Below the pieces are notes generated by a model. That model searched no databases. It was not told where the DNA came from and saw nothing but the letters and a program-made list of their open reading frames with translations. This document shows, piece after piece, positions 1 to 6,134 of a DNA stretch of 23,828 bases (the first letter of the stretch is position 1; every line of letters begins with the position of its first letter). The translations under genes and the position numbers were made by a program. Origin of the DNA: a virus; IMG/VR virus record IMGVR_UViG_3300027754_000444, positions 1-23,828 of that record. One strand, written 5' to 3'.

Positions 1-247
1 CAAGTAAATCTATGGTATCTGTAGGTAAAGCGTATGTGGCTAAGCCCGGAGTCAGGTCAATAAAACCCTGCTCAATTGTCCACATGTTGATGCCTTTGTT
101 CTGCCACTCGATAGTCATCAAGTTCATAGAACGGCGTGCTGTACGCAGGTCGTATCCAGAACGCATCTCACGGCCCGCACGCTCCCACGCTTCCTCGGCA
201 ATCTCCGTGAAGTCCATGTTAAAGAGTGTTGAGCCGGTAGTGGTCAT
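1..247 (-). CDS. Probable neck/tail adaptor-like phage protein (N-terminal part, runs off the window)
   Basis: The reading frame opens with ATG at 247 on the minus strand and stays open to the window edge, so about 82 N-terminal residues are visible and the 3' end is missing. The start overlaps the stop of the upstream gene as ATGA, so translation is probably coupled. The protein begins MTTTGSTLFNMDFTEIAEEA and continues with a helical stretch containing ARRSMNLMTIEWQNKGINMW and then a loop with YALPTDTIDLL. I remember this pattern (a paired helix with a W-x-x-x-G-I-N-x-W segment) from small virion proteins of uncultured marine and freshwater podoviruses that sit near the head-tail junction, some compared with P22 gp4. 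That role is inference from memory and from its place at the end of the structural block. A tail-tube or fibre-linked function is not excluded. Confidence 0.6.
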   Translation of the reverse strand, partial: MTTTGSTLFNMDFTEIAEEAWERAGREMRSGYDLRTARRSMNLMTIEWQNKGINMWTIEQGFIDLTPGLATYALPTDTIDLL

Positions 248-513
248 TTCATACCTTTAAGAGTCTTAGCAAATCTAGCACGTTGACCCATTTTACCGGG
301 AGCTTTAGCAGCTTTGTCTAATTTTTTGGCGGGTATTTTTTCTCCAGCTTTAATACCCAACGAAGCACGTAATGCGCCGGGCTTCTTAATTGCGTTTTGA
401 ATAAAGTTTTTTGTAGCGCCGCCTTTTTTCATGCCATCAACGCCACGGCCTTTAAGAACGTCTGCTTGAGTGACTTTGCCGTCACCAGTAAGATCAGGAA
501 ATTTGCTTGCCAT
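244..513 (-). CDS. Small basic protein with dockerin-like EF-hand loop
   Basis: 89 residues, very rich in Lys, Ala and Gly. Near the N-terminus (about residues 7-19) it has DLTGDGKVTQADVL, which matches the calcium-binding loop of dockerin type I/EF-hand repeats (D-x-[ST]-G-D-G-x-[VI]-[TN]-x-x-D). Only one loop is present, whereas a true dockerin has two. The rest is a basic tail (KKPGALRASLGIKAG, PGKMGQRARFAK) that could bind DNA or other virion parts. ATG at 513 overlaps the previous stop as TAATG and no strong Shine-Dalgarno is seen, so coupling is likely. Similar short proteins occur in uncultured phages. No function is known to me; a minor virion or internal protein is a guess from context. 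Confidence 0.72.
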   Translation of the reverse strand: MASKFPDLTGDGKVTQADVLKGRGVDGMKKGGATKNFIQNAIKKPGALRASLGIKAGEKIPAKKLDKAAKAPGKMGQRARFAKTLKGMK

Positions 514-746
514 TATCTAAACCCCGCTGTTTTCTTTGCAATAGATTTTGGTTGCGCTACAAATTGTTTGCCGGATGCTTTACCAGCACGTTTGGCTTTG
601 GTTGTAGCCGCATATTCTTGAGGAGACAAAGATTTAATAGCTGCTTCAGGCAAATATCGCTCACCCGTCTTACTTGACGGTTTACCAGATTTAGTGCGCC
701 ATTTCTGGTCGCCCCAATCTTTAAGCGATTTTTGAGGAGCTTTCAA
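513..746 (-). CDS. Small Lys-rich phage protein, TTG start
   Basis: 77 residues beginning MKAPQKSLKDWGDQKWRTKS. It is a short Lys/Ser-rich protein with a repeating W-x-x-[QK]-K-W-R-T-K-S-G-K-P-S pattern, then ERYLPEAAIKSLSPQEYAAT and a QFVAQPKSIAKKT tail. I recall similar sequences in uncultured phages and in some giant viruses, always without assigned function. The start codon is TTG at 746, supported by GGAGG 9 bases upstream and by a four-base TTGA overlap with the preceding stop. No internal ATG lies near the N-terminus. It sits among small virion-region proteins and may be a DNA-binding minor component, but nothing in the sequence proves that. Confidence 0.7.
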   Translation of the reverse strand: MKAPQKSLKDWGDQKWRTKSGKPSSKTGERYLPEAAIKSLSPQEYAATTKAKRAGKASGKQFVAQPKSIAKKTAGFR

Positions 747-1018
747 TCTCTGTATCCTCCACCAGCTTCCTTGTATTTTTTAGCTACAAGTTGAGCTTTA
801 CGAGCAGACCACTGACCCGCGCCCGTACCATGCGTGGCTGCGGCTTTTACTTGAGACACAATTCGCTTACGCAAATCTGGCTTTGTGTAATTACCAGCAG
901 CATTGACTTTACCGCCTTCAGCATATTGCGTGAAGTTAGTATCATCTCGACGGGCTTTCTTTTTCCCGCTGGGCATCTTGGAAGGCATGATGTCACCCAT
1001 GCCGCGACTGGCCATCAT
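743..1018 (-). CDS. Small phage protein with GQWSARKAQ motif
   Basis: 91 residues. The N-terminal third is Met/Lys rich (MPSKMPSGKKKARRDD). The C-terminal two thirds read as a compact domain, NYTKPDLRKRIVSQVKAA followed by GTGAGQWSARKAQLVAKKYK and a GGGY end. The G-x-W-S-A-R-K-A-Q signature recurs in small phage proteins of uncultured viruses that I remember; no function has been assigned to it as far as I know. Two ATGs are adjacent at 1018 and 1015, with GGAAAGATGG just upstream. A third possible start is the methionine of MPSKM. Overlap with the next gene is TTGA. Confidence 0.7.
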   Translation of the reverse strand: MMASRGMGDIMPSKMPSGKKKARRDDTNFTQYAEGGKVNAAGNYTKPDLRKRIVSQVKAAATHGTGAGQWSARKAQLVAKKYKEAGGGYRD

Positions 1019-1020
1019 GG

Positions 1021-1248
1021 TTACACCATCTTTCCGCGAGTTTTGCCTTTTACGCAGCAGCCATCAGCGCGAGAAGAAGCTGAACCACCTTTAGCGTATC
1101 CGCGCTGACCACGGACTGCATCACGCGGATCTTTTTTCTCAGGCGCGTATTCAGTATTGGTCAAAGACTTAGAGTAAGCCTTGTCAGTAGCCGCTTGCAT
1201 TTTGCGGTCGGCCATTTCTTGTCGCGCTTGTTGTTCTGCTGGACTCAT
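1021..1248 (-). CDS. Small phage protein with C-terminal SRADG...KGKTRG tail
   Basis: 75 residues. The N-terminal half is a charged, Gln/Ala/Met-rich helix (EQQARQEMADRKMQAATDKA). The C-terminal half ends KGGSASSRADGCCVKGKTRG followed by KMV. This tail resembles the PSRDG...KGKTKGTM segment of the neighbouring 121-residue protein, so the two may share a binding partner or an ancestor. ATG at 1248 is preceded by TAGGAG at good spacing. Two adjacent cysteines lie inside the tail. It belongs to a group of short Lys/Gly-rich proteins downstream of the glycosyltransferase-like gene; function unknown. Confidence 0.72.
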   Translation of the reverse strand: MSPAEQQARQEMADRKMQAATDKAYSKSLTNTEYAPEKKDPRDAVRGQRGYAKGGSASSRADGCCVKGKTRGKMV

Positions 1249-1262
1249 TTTAGACTCCTAAA

Positions 1263-1628
1263 TTAGCACTTAGCCATTCCACCTTTTTTCATGCCTTTGT
1301 TACCAGACATGGAAATCATTGTGCCTTTGGTTTTGCCTTTTGTGGCCATGCCATCACGACTAGGAGCTGCTGTTGCAACTTTACCCATTGATGTCATACC
1401 GCCGCCAGCCATTTTCTTAGCCATGCCGCCTTTAGCCATTTTGCCGCCACCTGCGTATCCGCCCATATTCATCTTTTTCATATCGCCACCTTGTTTAAAA
1501 GTTTTGCCTTTATCGGCCTTGGAAAAGTCTTGTCCCACTGATTGTGGAACGCCTGCTTTCTTGGCGAACGATGGATTGTGAGCCACCGCTTCCATGAAAT
1601 TGTGTTGAGCTTTACTCTTGCTTGGCAT
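1263..1628 (-). CDS. Met/Gly/Lys low-complexity phage protein
   Basis: 121 residues. The N-terminus (MPSKSKAQHNFMEAVAHNPS, then FAKKAGVPQSVGQDF) looks like a short helical domain seen in several small phage proteins and reminiscent of DUF3008-type proteins (from memory, uncertain). The centre is a low-complexity run of GGG, KMAKGGMAKKMAGGG and many methionines. Near the end is PSRDGMATKGKTKGTMISMS, similar to the tail of the 75-residue neighbour. The start ATG at 1628 overlaps the stop of the upstream gene (TAATG) without a strong ribosome site. Codon use in the repetitive centre is not homopolymeric, which suggests selection on the amino acids. Function unknown. Confidence 0.72.
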   Translation of the reverse strand: MPSKSKAQHNFMEAVAHNPSFAKKAGVPQSVGQDFSKADKGKTFKQGGDMKKMNMGGYAGGGKMAKGGMAKKMAGGGMTSMGKVATAAPSRDGMATKGKTKGTMISMSGNKGMKKGGMAKC

Positions 1629-1870
1629 TATCGCCCCGCTTGAATAAGCTGGTCAATTTTTGCTTCAAGTTTGTTAAAGCGCTGGTCAATGTGGTTAGTA
1701 ATGCGGTCAATTTCTGCTTGAGTAACGTTATCACGGGCAACCTCCTCGCGGGTTTTGTTTAAGAGAATGCTTATACGAGCAAGTTCCCTGAACTTTTCGT
1801 TCATCATGTAGCCAATCAAACCGACAAATAATGTGAGTACTGCTGACCATACTGTATTTAAATCTAGCAT
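1628..1870 (-). CDS. Membrane-anchored coiled-coil protein (possible holin or spanin-like)
   Basis: 80 residues from ATG at 1870, chosen because GAGG lies five bases upstream; a GTG two codons earlier is possible but lacks a good site. Residues about 6-22 (VWSAVLTLFVGLIGYMM) form a single hydrophobic membrane segment. The rest is a charged amphipathic helix with a coiled-coil pattern (ITNHIDQRFNKLEAKIDQLI). One membrane span plus a soluble helix occurs among small phage lysis proteins and among structural membrane-interacting proteins. No endolysin gene is visible in the window to support a lysis role, so holin is only one possibility. It overlaps the preceding gene by a few bases. Confidence 0.68.
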   Translation of the reverse strand: MLDLNTVWSAVLTLFVGLIGYMMNEKFRELARISILLNKTREEVARDNVTQAEIDRITNHIDQRFNKLEAKIDQLIQAGR

Positions 1871-2124
1871 TTCCACCTCGCAAGGGAAGCCGCCTTACGG
1901 GTAGGTCTACCTTTTTCATCTTTCATTGGGCCGGGCATTCCTGACATCCGAGCGCAGAATGAGTCTTTCCTTGCACCACCTTGAGGTTGTGGAGCTTTTA
2001 AATTACTGCCTGTAGCGGCGTTGTACTTGGCTCGACCCTTGGCAGTTAGACCAGCGCCCTTGGATACAGGTAATTTTTCACCACGACCAATAGCTAATGA
2101 GGGGCCTTTTTTCTTTGTCGCCAT
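1864..2124 (-). CDS. Small basic phage protein with GLTAKGRAKYN and RWKC end
   Basis: 86 residues, strongly basic. Distinct blocks are LPVSKGAGLTAKGRAKYNAA, TGSNLKAPQPQGGARKDSFC and a C-terminal AASLARWKC. I recall this arrangement, including the invariant ARM and RWKC ends, as a domain of unknown function in many uncultured phages (possibly DUF6321, from memory and not checked). Two conserved cysteines (in SFCARM and WKC) could form a metal site or disulfide. ATG at 2124 has AAAGGTGG upstream and overlaps the previous stop as TAATG. A DNA- or capsid-associated role is plausible because of its charge and late-block position but is not shown. Confidence 0.75.
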   Translation of the reverse strand: MATKKKGPSLAIGRGEKLPVSKGAGLTAKGRAKYNAATGSNLKAPQPQGGARKDSFCARMSGMPGPMKDEKGRPTRKAASLARWKC

Positions 2125-2858
2125 TACGCCACCTTTAATCTTGACTGGTGAATGTTCTCTAGCATTGGCATTACAACTTCTTCTCGGAAGTTACGCTCAA
2201 ATCTTTCTTGTCCTACGTGTGGCAAGCTAATGTCTACATCAATATAAACTTTAAAGCCCATTTGCGTAGCCCTGTCGCAGAACAAATAGTCTTCGCCAAC
2301 ATACTTGCCGTTCACAATGGCGAAGTCAAACACTGCCGACATTTTTTCTGTTGGGGACTTCTCATAAGTCCACTCTGGATGTGCTTTTACCAACGTCTCA
2401 ATAACATGACGCTGAATCAACATAAACCCAGTAGGTGCACGTTCTAAGCGCATTAACGAGCCATCAAACTCTAGGTCGCCGTTGGCATCAAAATACACAT
2501 CCGCAAAAAACTTTGCATCTTTAGCTCTGCGTGGATAAGCTCCGGCAGTGATATCTTTATCGCCGCTTTGGGCCATCAAACGCAAAATGTCATCAGCATT
2601 AACAATTAGATCAGCATCAATAAACAGAAGCTCTGTGCAGTCTGTTTTTAAGAATTCGTGTACCAAGGCATTTCGTGCCATGGTAATAATTGAGCAATTA
2701 GACAAATCAGACAACGTGACGGACACACCAAGACTCATCGCTTTGGGCATTAACTGCGCCAGTGCAAATGCGGTCTTAATGTTCAGCTTGCCGTCATAAG
2801 CTGGAATGCCTATGAACAGATTGCGCCCCATCAATGTTGTCTGTTTTGTTTCAGCCAT
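2124..2858 (-). CDS. GT-A-fold glycosyltransferase-like protein
   Basis: 244 residues. The N-terminus (NLFIGIPAYDGKLNIKTAFA) is typical of the first beta strand of GT-A nucleotide-sugar transferases. TELLFIDADLIVNADDILRL (about residues 76-96) gives the D-x-D-type metal/nucleotide motif (DAD), and GEDYLFCDRATQMGFKVYID (near residue 190) matches the later acidic motif of this group. It probably transfers a sugar in the cytoplasm, either to a virion protein or to host surface material; the acceptor cannot be told from sequence. It lies within the structural operon just after a fibre-type protein, which favours virion decoration. It overlaps the preceding gene by 8 bases and has no clear Shine-Dalgarno. 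Confidence in fold is good, in activity moderate. Confidence 0.72.
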   Translation of the reverse strand: MAETKQTTLMGRNLFIGIPAYDGKLNIKTAFALAQLMPKAMSLGVSVTLSDLSNCSIITMARNALVHEFLKTDCTELLFIDADLIVNADDILRLMAQSGDKDITAGAYPRRAKDAKFFADVYFDANGDLEFDGSLMRLERAPTGFMLIQRHVIETLVKAHPEWTYEKSPTEKMSAVFDFAIVNGKYVGEDYLFCDRATQMGFKVYIDVDISLPHVGQERFERNFREEVVMPMLENIHQSRLKVA

Positions 2859-3396
2859 AGAACACCGTTACGCCGTTTTGGTTTGTACCAGCAGTACCAA
2901 GTTGGCAATAAATTCCAGTGTTAACTTTTATGCCTTCACCGGGAATCACAATGTTTACAGCCGCCGCTTGACCCGAAGTAGTTGTTGCGGCTGTGTCCAA
3001 AGAGAATATCCAACGCCCGCCGGATACAGTTTGCGTACCGCCCGTGCCAGAAGTAATGGCGGCAATGTTAATATCTTGTACCGTATATGTACTAGAAGTT
3101 AACACGGTAACAACATAGTTACCATTTGTGCCGTATCCGCCCGTACCAGAACTAAAAGTCAAACCAATAGTTTGGCCTGTAACCAATCCATGCGACGCTA
3201 AAGTAACCGTAATTACCCCGGCAGAACTACGAACATACGAAGTAATTGCAGTAGGGGTTGTCACCGTGTCAAAAATATTGATTGTGCCTGCGGAAGTGCC
3301 GCTGGTGTAAATAATACCTTTTAAACGATTTGGGCCATTCACCACAATACCGCTAACGTTTAAGTGCCCGACTAGGACATCATATTGCATTGCCAT
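2851..3396 (-). CDS. Virion fibre/decoration-type beta-rich protein
   Basis: 181 residues from ATG at 3396, which has AAGGAG seven bases upstream; a TTG two codons earlier is less likely. The protein is Thr/Ser/Gly/Val rich with almost no charged residues, as in beta-sandwich virion proteins. Its middle (about residues 55-105) has the sequence ITVTLASHGLVTGQTIGLTF followed by a GTNGNYVVTVLTSSTYTV segment. That H-G-L-x-x-G-Q ... N-G-x-Y-x-V-T pattern is a known small beta repeat in phage tail and fibre proteins. A position after the capsid gene and before a glycosyltransferase fits an exposed virion protein. Exact role, tail or head, is not determinable. Confidence 0.7.
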   Translation of the reverse strand: MAMQYDVLVGHLNVSGIVVNGPNRLKGIIYTSGTSAGTINIFDTVTTPTAITSYVRSSAGVITVTLASHGLVTGQTIGLTFSSGTGGYGTNGNYVVTVLTSSTYTVQDINIAAITSGTGGTQTVSGGRWIFSLDTAATTTSGQAAAVNIVIPGEGIKVNTGIYCQLGTAGTNQNGVTVFYG

Positions 3397-3415
3397 AATC
3401 AATCTCCTTGTAAAC

Positions 3416-3431
3416 GGGGGCCGAAGCCCCC
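3416..3431 (-). terminator. GC hairpin with UUCG loop between two virion genes
   Basis: On the minus strand this is GGGGGC-TTCG-GCCCCC, a six-pair stem with a UUCG tetraloop. It lies between the stop of the 175-residue gene and the ribosome site of the next. No U-run follows, so it may act as an mRNA stabiliser or a weak or partial terminator that adjusts downstream expression rather than as a full stop. It shares its loop with the terminators at 4091-4110 and 20746-20765. Confidence 0.6.
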
Positions 3432-3439
3432 TAGATCAA

Positions 3440-3967
3440 TTAAGCAGACGCTGGAGATTGAGTGCCATTAGACTCTGCTACAGAGTACACAACGGTGTAT
3501 TGCACAGTACCAACAGTTACGTTGGCAACGGTAGGACGTACCGTAGCAATAATTATTACGTCTGTAGCTCCAATACCAGCACCGTTAGGAGAAGCTGTAG
3601 TAGCCGCGCCAGCCCAATTTCCCAACTTAGCCGCCGCGCCAGTATTAGCTAAACGACCTTGAGTTGTAATATCTGTAGAAGCAAAATACAAAGCTGTTGA
3701 GCCTGTAATGCCTAAAGACATATTTGCGGCAGTAGAACCAGTAAACGCTACCAAAGTATCAATGTGGATACTGGTAATTTGTGCGCCTGCTGGAAGCGTA
3801 AACAAAGTAGTTGTTGTATCGGCAGTATAAAGAGCGCCGTCATAAACAACTTTTTTGGTCTGAGTTACCGAAGTAGCGCCAGTGTTTTGGATTGTTCCAG
3901 CAGTAGTGCCGGTAGTGTTTTTAACAGTGCCCAAGAGCCAAGGGCCAAGGTGAGTTGCGAATCCCAT
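3440..3967 (-). CDS. Virion protein of the capsid neighbourhood (MGFATHLGPWLLGTVKNT family)
   Basis: 175 residues starting MGFATHLGPWLLGTVKNT. It is rich in Thr, Ala, Gly and Val, low in charge and cysteine-free, as expected for a beta-rich virion protein. I remember proteins with nearly the same opening encoded next to the major capsid gene in uncultured marine and freshwater phages, with no assigned function. ATG at 3967 follows TAAGGAACTCATC, a good ribosome site. It is the first gene after the capsid terminator, and a candidate promoter lies upstream, so it may be transcribed separately at high level. A head-decoration or tail-tube-like role is possible. Confidence 0.72.
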   Translation of the reverse strand: MGFATHLGPWLLGTVKNTTGTTAGTIQNTGATSVTQTKKVVYDGALYTADTTTTLFTLPAGAQITSIHIDTLVAFTGSTAANMSLGITGSTALYFASTDITTQGRLANTGAAAKLGNWAGAATTASPNGAGIGATDVIIIATVRPTVANVTVGTVQYTVVYSVAESNGTQSPASA

Positions 3968-4056
3968 GATGAGTTCCTTACATACAAGTTAAGTGCATCA
4001 ATCAGTATGCTGTCTGCCGGGACAGTTTGATACACCGGAAAGCCCGGATTAATATG

Positions 4057-4085
4057 TTTATACCACTACGTTTAAACCAATGCAA
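4057..4085 (-). promoter_or_regulatory. Candidate sigma70-type promoter with GTTTAAAC in the spacer
   Basis: On the minus strand TTGCAT (4085-4080) and TATAAA (4062-4057) are separated by exactly 17 bases, and the spacer holds a GTTTAAAC palindrome. It lies just after the capsid terminator and upstream of the 175-residue virion gene. The -10 matches 5 of 6 consensus bases and the -35 only 3 of 6, so this is a suggestion. Confidence 0.35.
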
Positions 4086-4090
4086 CAAAA

Positions 4091-4110
4091 AAGGAGGCCG
4101 AAGCCTCCTT
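4091..4110 (-). terminator. Rho-independent terminator after the major capsid gene
   Basis: Read on the minus strand: AAGGAGGC-TTCG-GCCTCCTT followed by a run of T. This is an eight-pair stem with a UUCG tetraloop and a U-tract, 15 bases beyond the capsid stop. On the plus strand a short T-rich stretch also follows, so it could work in both directions, but no plus-strand gene ends here. Confidence 0.88.
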
Positions 4111-4124
4111 TTTCTTTTCGTCGA

Positions 4125-5036
4125 TTAGGACGAACCGGGTGAACCGAAGATACCTAATGGATCTGACACGCCGAAGCTGTAACGCTCACGGGCTTTGTAA
4201 CGAACGTTACCTGTGTCAAAGTCACCGTCCATGCCTGTAGACATGGGGGTACGCACGAAGTGCTTCAGACCGTTAGGAACGTCAGTCAACAAGAACCAAG
4301 CGTTTGTGTCGGTCAAGAAGTGGTTAACGCAATATCCTTCAGGGATAGAGCCGTTGTTCTTCAATGCATTGATATCGTTGTCGGTTGTGCCAACACGCAA
4401 TTCAGTCTCAAGGAGACGAGTTGCAACGAACATCAATGAAGGAGGAACCACCAATTTCTTGGGTTTAGCGGCAATCAGCAAACTGCGCTCGTCTGTCCAA
4501 GCGGCGATCTGAATAACAGCGTTTTCCAACGATGTTTCATTCAAGTCAGCGCCTGTAGTAGGACGATTGCTGTTAGTACCACCGGAAACCAAGGGGTGAG
4601 CAGTAGAACAAAGCACCACGCCGTCGCCATAAGTAGGGCCACCAGTGAAAGCGTTGTTCAGGACGTAAGCGGCCTTAACTTGCTTTGTGTAGGACATACC
4701 ACGGGCCAAAGCCTTGGTGTAACGTGAAGACAAAGAGTCATACAAGTTATCTTCCACAGCTTCCTCTGTGATGGAAAATCCCATCGCAATGGTTTCGTGG
4801 GTGTAACGTGCAGTCCATGCTTCCTGTGCATTGTCATAAGCGATGGCAGAACCCTCGTTTTTGACAGGAGCGGCAGAGAAACCAGACAGTTTTGTCTCTT
4901 CTTCAAAGCTACGCTCAGATGTCTCTGTTTCGTAGATCTCTTTGTGCTCTTCGCCGTATTTGGCGTATTCCAGACCAAACAATGCGTTCAGACCGGGGAG
5001 CAACTCTTTCAATAGTTGTGCGCGTGAAATAGCCAT
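4125..5036 (-). CDS. Major capsid protein (HK97 fold)
   Basis: 303 residues starting MAISRAQLLKELLPGLNALF. The pattern fits HK97-fold major capsid proteins, in particular the group related to Mu gpT: an N-terminal helical arm, an acidic segment (YETETSERSFEEETKLSGF, the likely E-loop region), a central THETIAMGFSITEEAVEDNL helix, a VLCSTAHPLVSGG segment, and a C-terminal half with PKKLVVPPSLMFVATRLLET. It forms the icosahedral shell after scaffold-guided assembly. Gene order (portal, scaffold, head proteins, capsid) and a strong terminator right after it fit a very highly expressed gene. ATG at 5036 has GGAG upstream. No separate prohead protease is seen, so processing by cleavage is uncertain. 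Confidence 0.88.
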   Translation of the reverse strand: MAISRAQLLKELLPGLNALFGLEYAKYGEEHKEIYETETSERSFEEETKLSGFSAAPVKNEGSAIAYDNAQEAWTARYTHETIAMGFSITEEAVEDNLYDSLSSRYTKALARGMSYTKQVKAAYVLNNAFTGGPTYGDGVVLCSTAHPLVSGGTNSNRPTTGADLNETSLENAVIQIAAWTDERSLLIAAKPKKLVVPPSLMFVATRLLETELRVGTTDNDINALKNNGSIPEGYCVNHFLTDTNAWFLLTDVPNGLKHFVRTPMSTGMDGDFDTGNVRYKARERYSFGVSDPLGIFGSPGSS

Positions 5037-5049
5037 GGTAAGTTACTCC

Positions 5050-5664
5050 TTAAATACCGGTAGTATTGTTGTACTGCGCGGTGTTGAATTTAACGAGAAA
5101 CTCGTAATATGTCGTGGCGGCTACGGTTGGCAAGCCAGTCGCAGTATCGGGCACAACGTCAACAACACGGACGGGAAGTGTCGCAGTGGTAGCGGCGGAA
5201 GAACCGTCAATACCATAATACGAATCACCAGTGGTGGTAGAACCAACGGTTGCAACCAAAGCCACGTTAGCGCCAACAATCGCACGGCTATAAGCCGTAG
5301 GAGTGGAACCAGCGGCAACAGTAGCGCAGACCTTAAACACAGCACTAGGATCATCCACAACATAGGCAAAAGCCAATGCGGTAGTAGTTGAAACTGCGGC
5401 TGGGTAGTACTGACTAAACGTCGGTTGACTCAACGAGTTGATGTAAGAACAGCCAACCAGCACACCAACGATTTTGCCTGAATCAGTGGTTGAAGCGGCT
5501 ACAATATAGCCGTTTGTATCCACTTGCACAGTATCACCGTTTAGAATTGCTGTAGCGTAAGCGGCCGCGATTGGGATTTGACGGATCGCTCCGGCGTAGG
5601 GTAGACCATCCAGTCGATTGACTGGCTTGAAACCATACGTCTTATCAATGGTAGGGTATGCCAT
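5050..5664 (-). CDS. Probable head decoration/stabilisation protein
   Basis: 204 residues starting MAYPTIDKTYGFKPVNRLDG. The body is rich in Ala, Val, Thr and Tyr with few charges, has no membrane span and looks all-beta. Proteins with this GFKPVN...G.PYAG..R.IPI opening are familiar to me from uncultured phages, directly before the capsid gene, and are often described as head decoration or structural proteins. GGAG is placed seven bases before the ATG at 5664. Location between a head-associated protein and the capsid gene supports a capsid-surface role. This is inference from context and composition. Confidence 0.72.
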   Translation of the reverse strand: MAYPTIDKTYGFKPVNRLDGLPYAGAIRQIPIAAAYATAILNGDTVQVDTNGYIVAASTTDSGKIVGVLVGCSYINSLSQPTFSQYYPAAVSTTTALAFAYVVDDPSAVFKVCATVAAGSTPTAYSRAIVGANVALVATVGSTTTGDSYYGIDGSSAATTATLPVRVVDVVPDTATGLPTVAATTYYEFLVKFNTAQYNNTTGI

Positions 5665-5681
5665 CTATAGACTCCAAAAAG

Positions 5682-6134
5682 TTAAACACCTTTACCGAAA
5701 GTGACCGTGGACTTACGTTCTTTGAACATAGGCATCCTCGGATCGTTCTCTCGCATGTAAGTATTGTCCACTGACTGCATTTGCGCTTCCGCTTGTTGGC
5801 GGTAGTAAGCATCACGCTGTTCAGTAAACTCTACTGGGGTTTTGCAAAGCAACAAACCTCCCACTTCGATACTGTCCGGGAACTTTGCCGTTGTGGCATT
5901 GAACAGACGTATCTCGGGGTGATCGGAAGCCTTAACAGGTTCCCAGCCCTCGGCAAGCTTTGAGGAATAGTTCGTGGCATCATCTTTTCCTTGCACTGCA
6001 ATCCGAATCCAGCGAAACGCATAACCTTCTTCCGGGTTGGGATCAGGTAGTAGTTTTGGTGGCATCCATTGCTTTGGACGCTCCGAAACTTCGCGGGTAC
6101 TCAGGTCACGGCCTGTACGAGCAGATTTTTCCAT
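5682..6134 (-). CDS. Head-region phage protein of unknown function
   Basis: 150 residues. The middle contains YAFRWIRIAVQGKDDATNYS, AEGWEPVKASDHP and VEVGGLLLCKTP-like strands; the C-terminal part is a charged helix (EQRDAYYRQQAEAQMQSVDN). The W-x-R-x-x-x-x-G-x-x-D-x-x-N pattern is one I recall from proteins encoded between scaffold and capsid in uncultured phages, with no role established. ATG at 6134 has GAGGAAAATATA upstream and overlaps the scaffold stop as TAATG, so the two are made together. A role as a small capsid or assembly factor is a reasonable inference. Confidence 0.72.
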   Translation of the reverse strand: MEKSARTGRDLSTREVSERPKQWMPPKLLPDPNPEEGYAFRWIRIAVQGKDDATNYSSKLAEGWEPVKASDHPEIRLFNATTAKFPDSIEVGGLLLCKTPVEFTEQRDAYYRQQAEAQMQSVDNTYMRENDPRMPMFKERKSTVTFGKGV

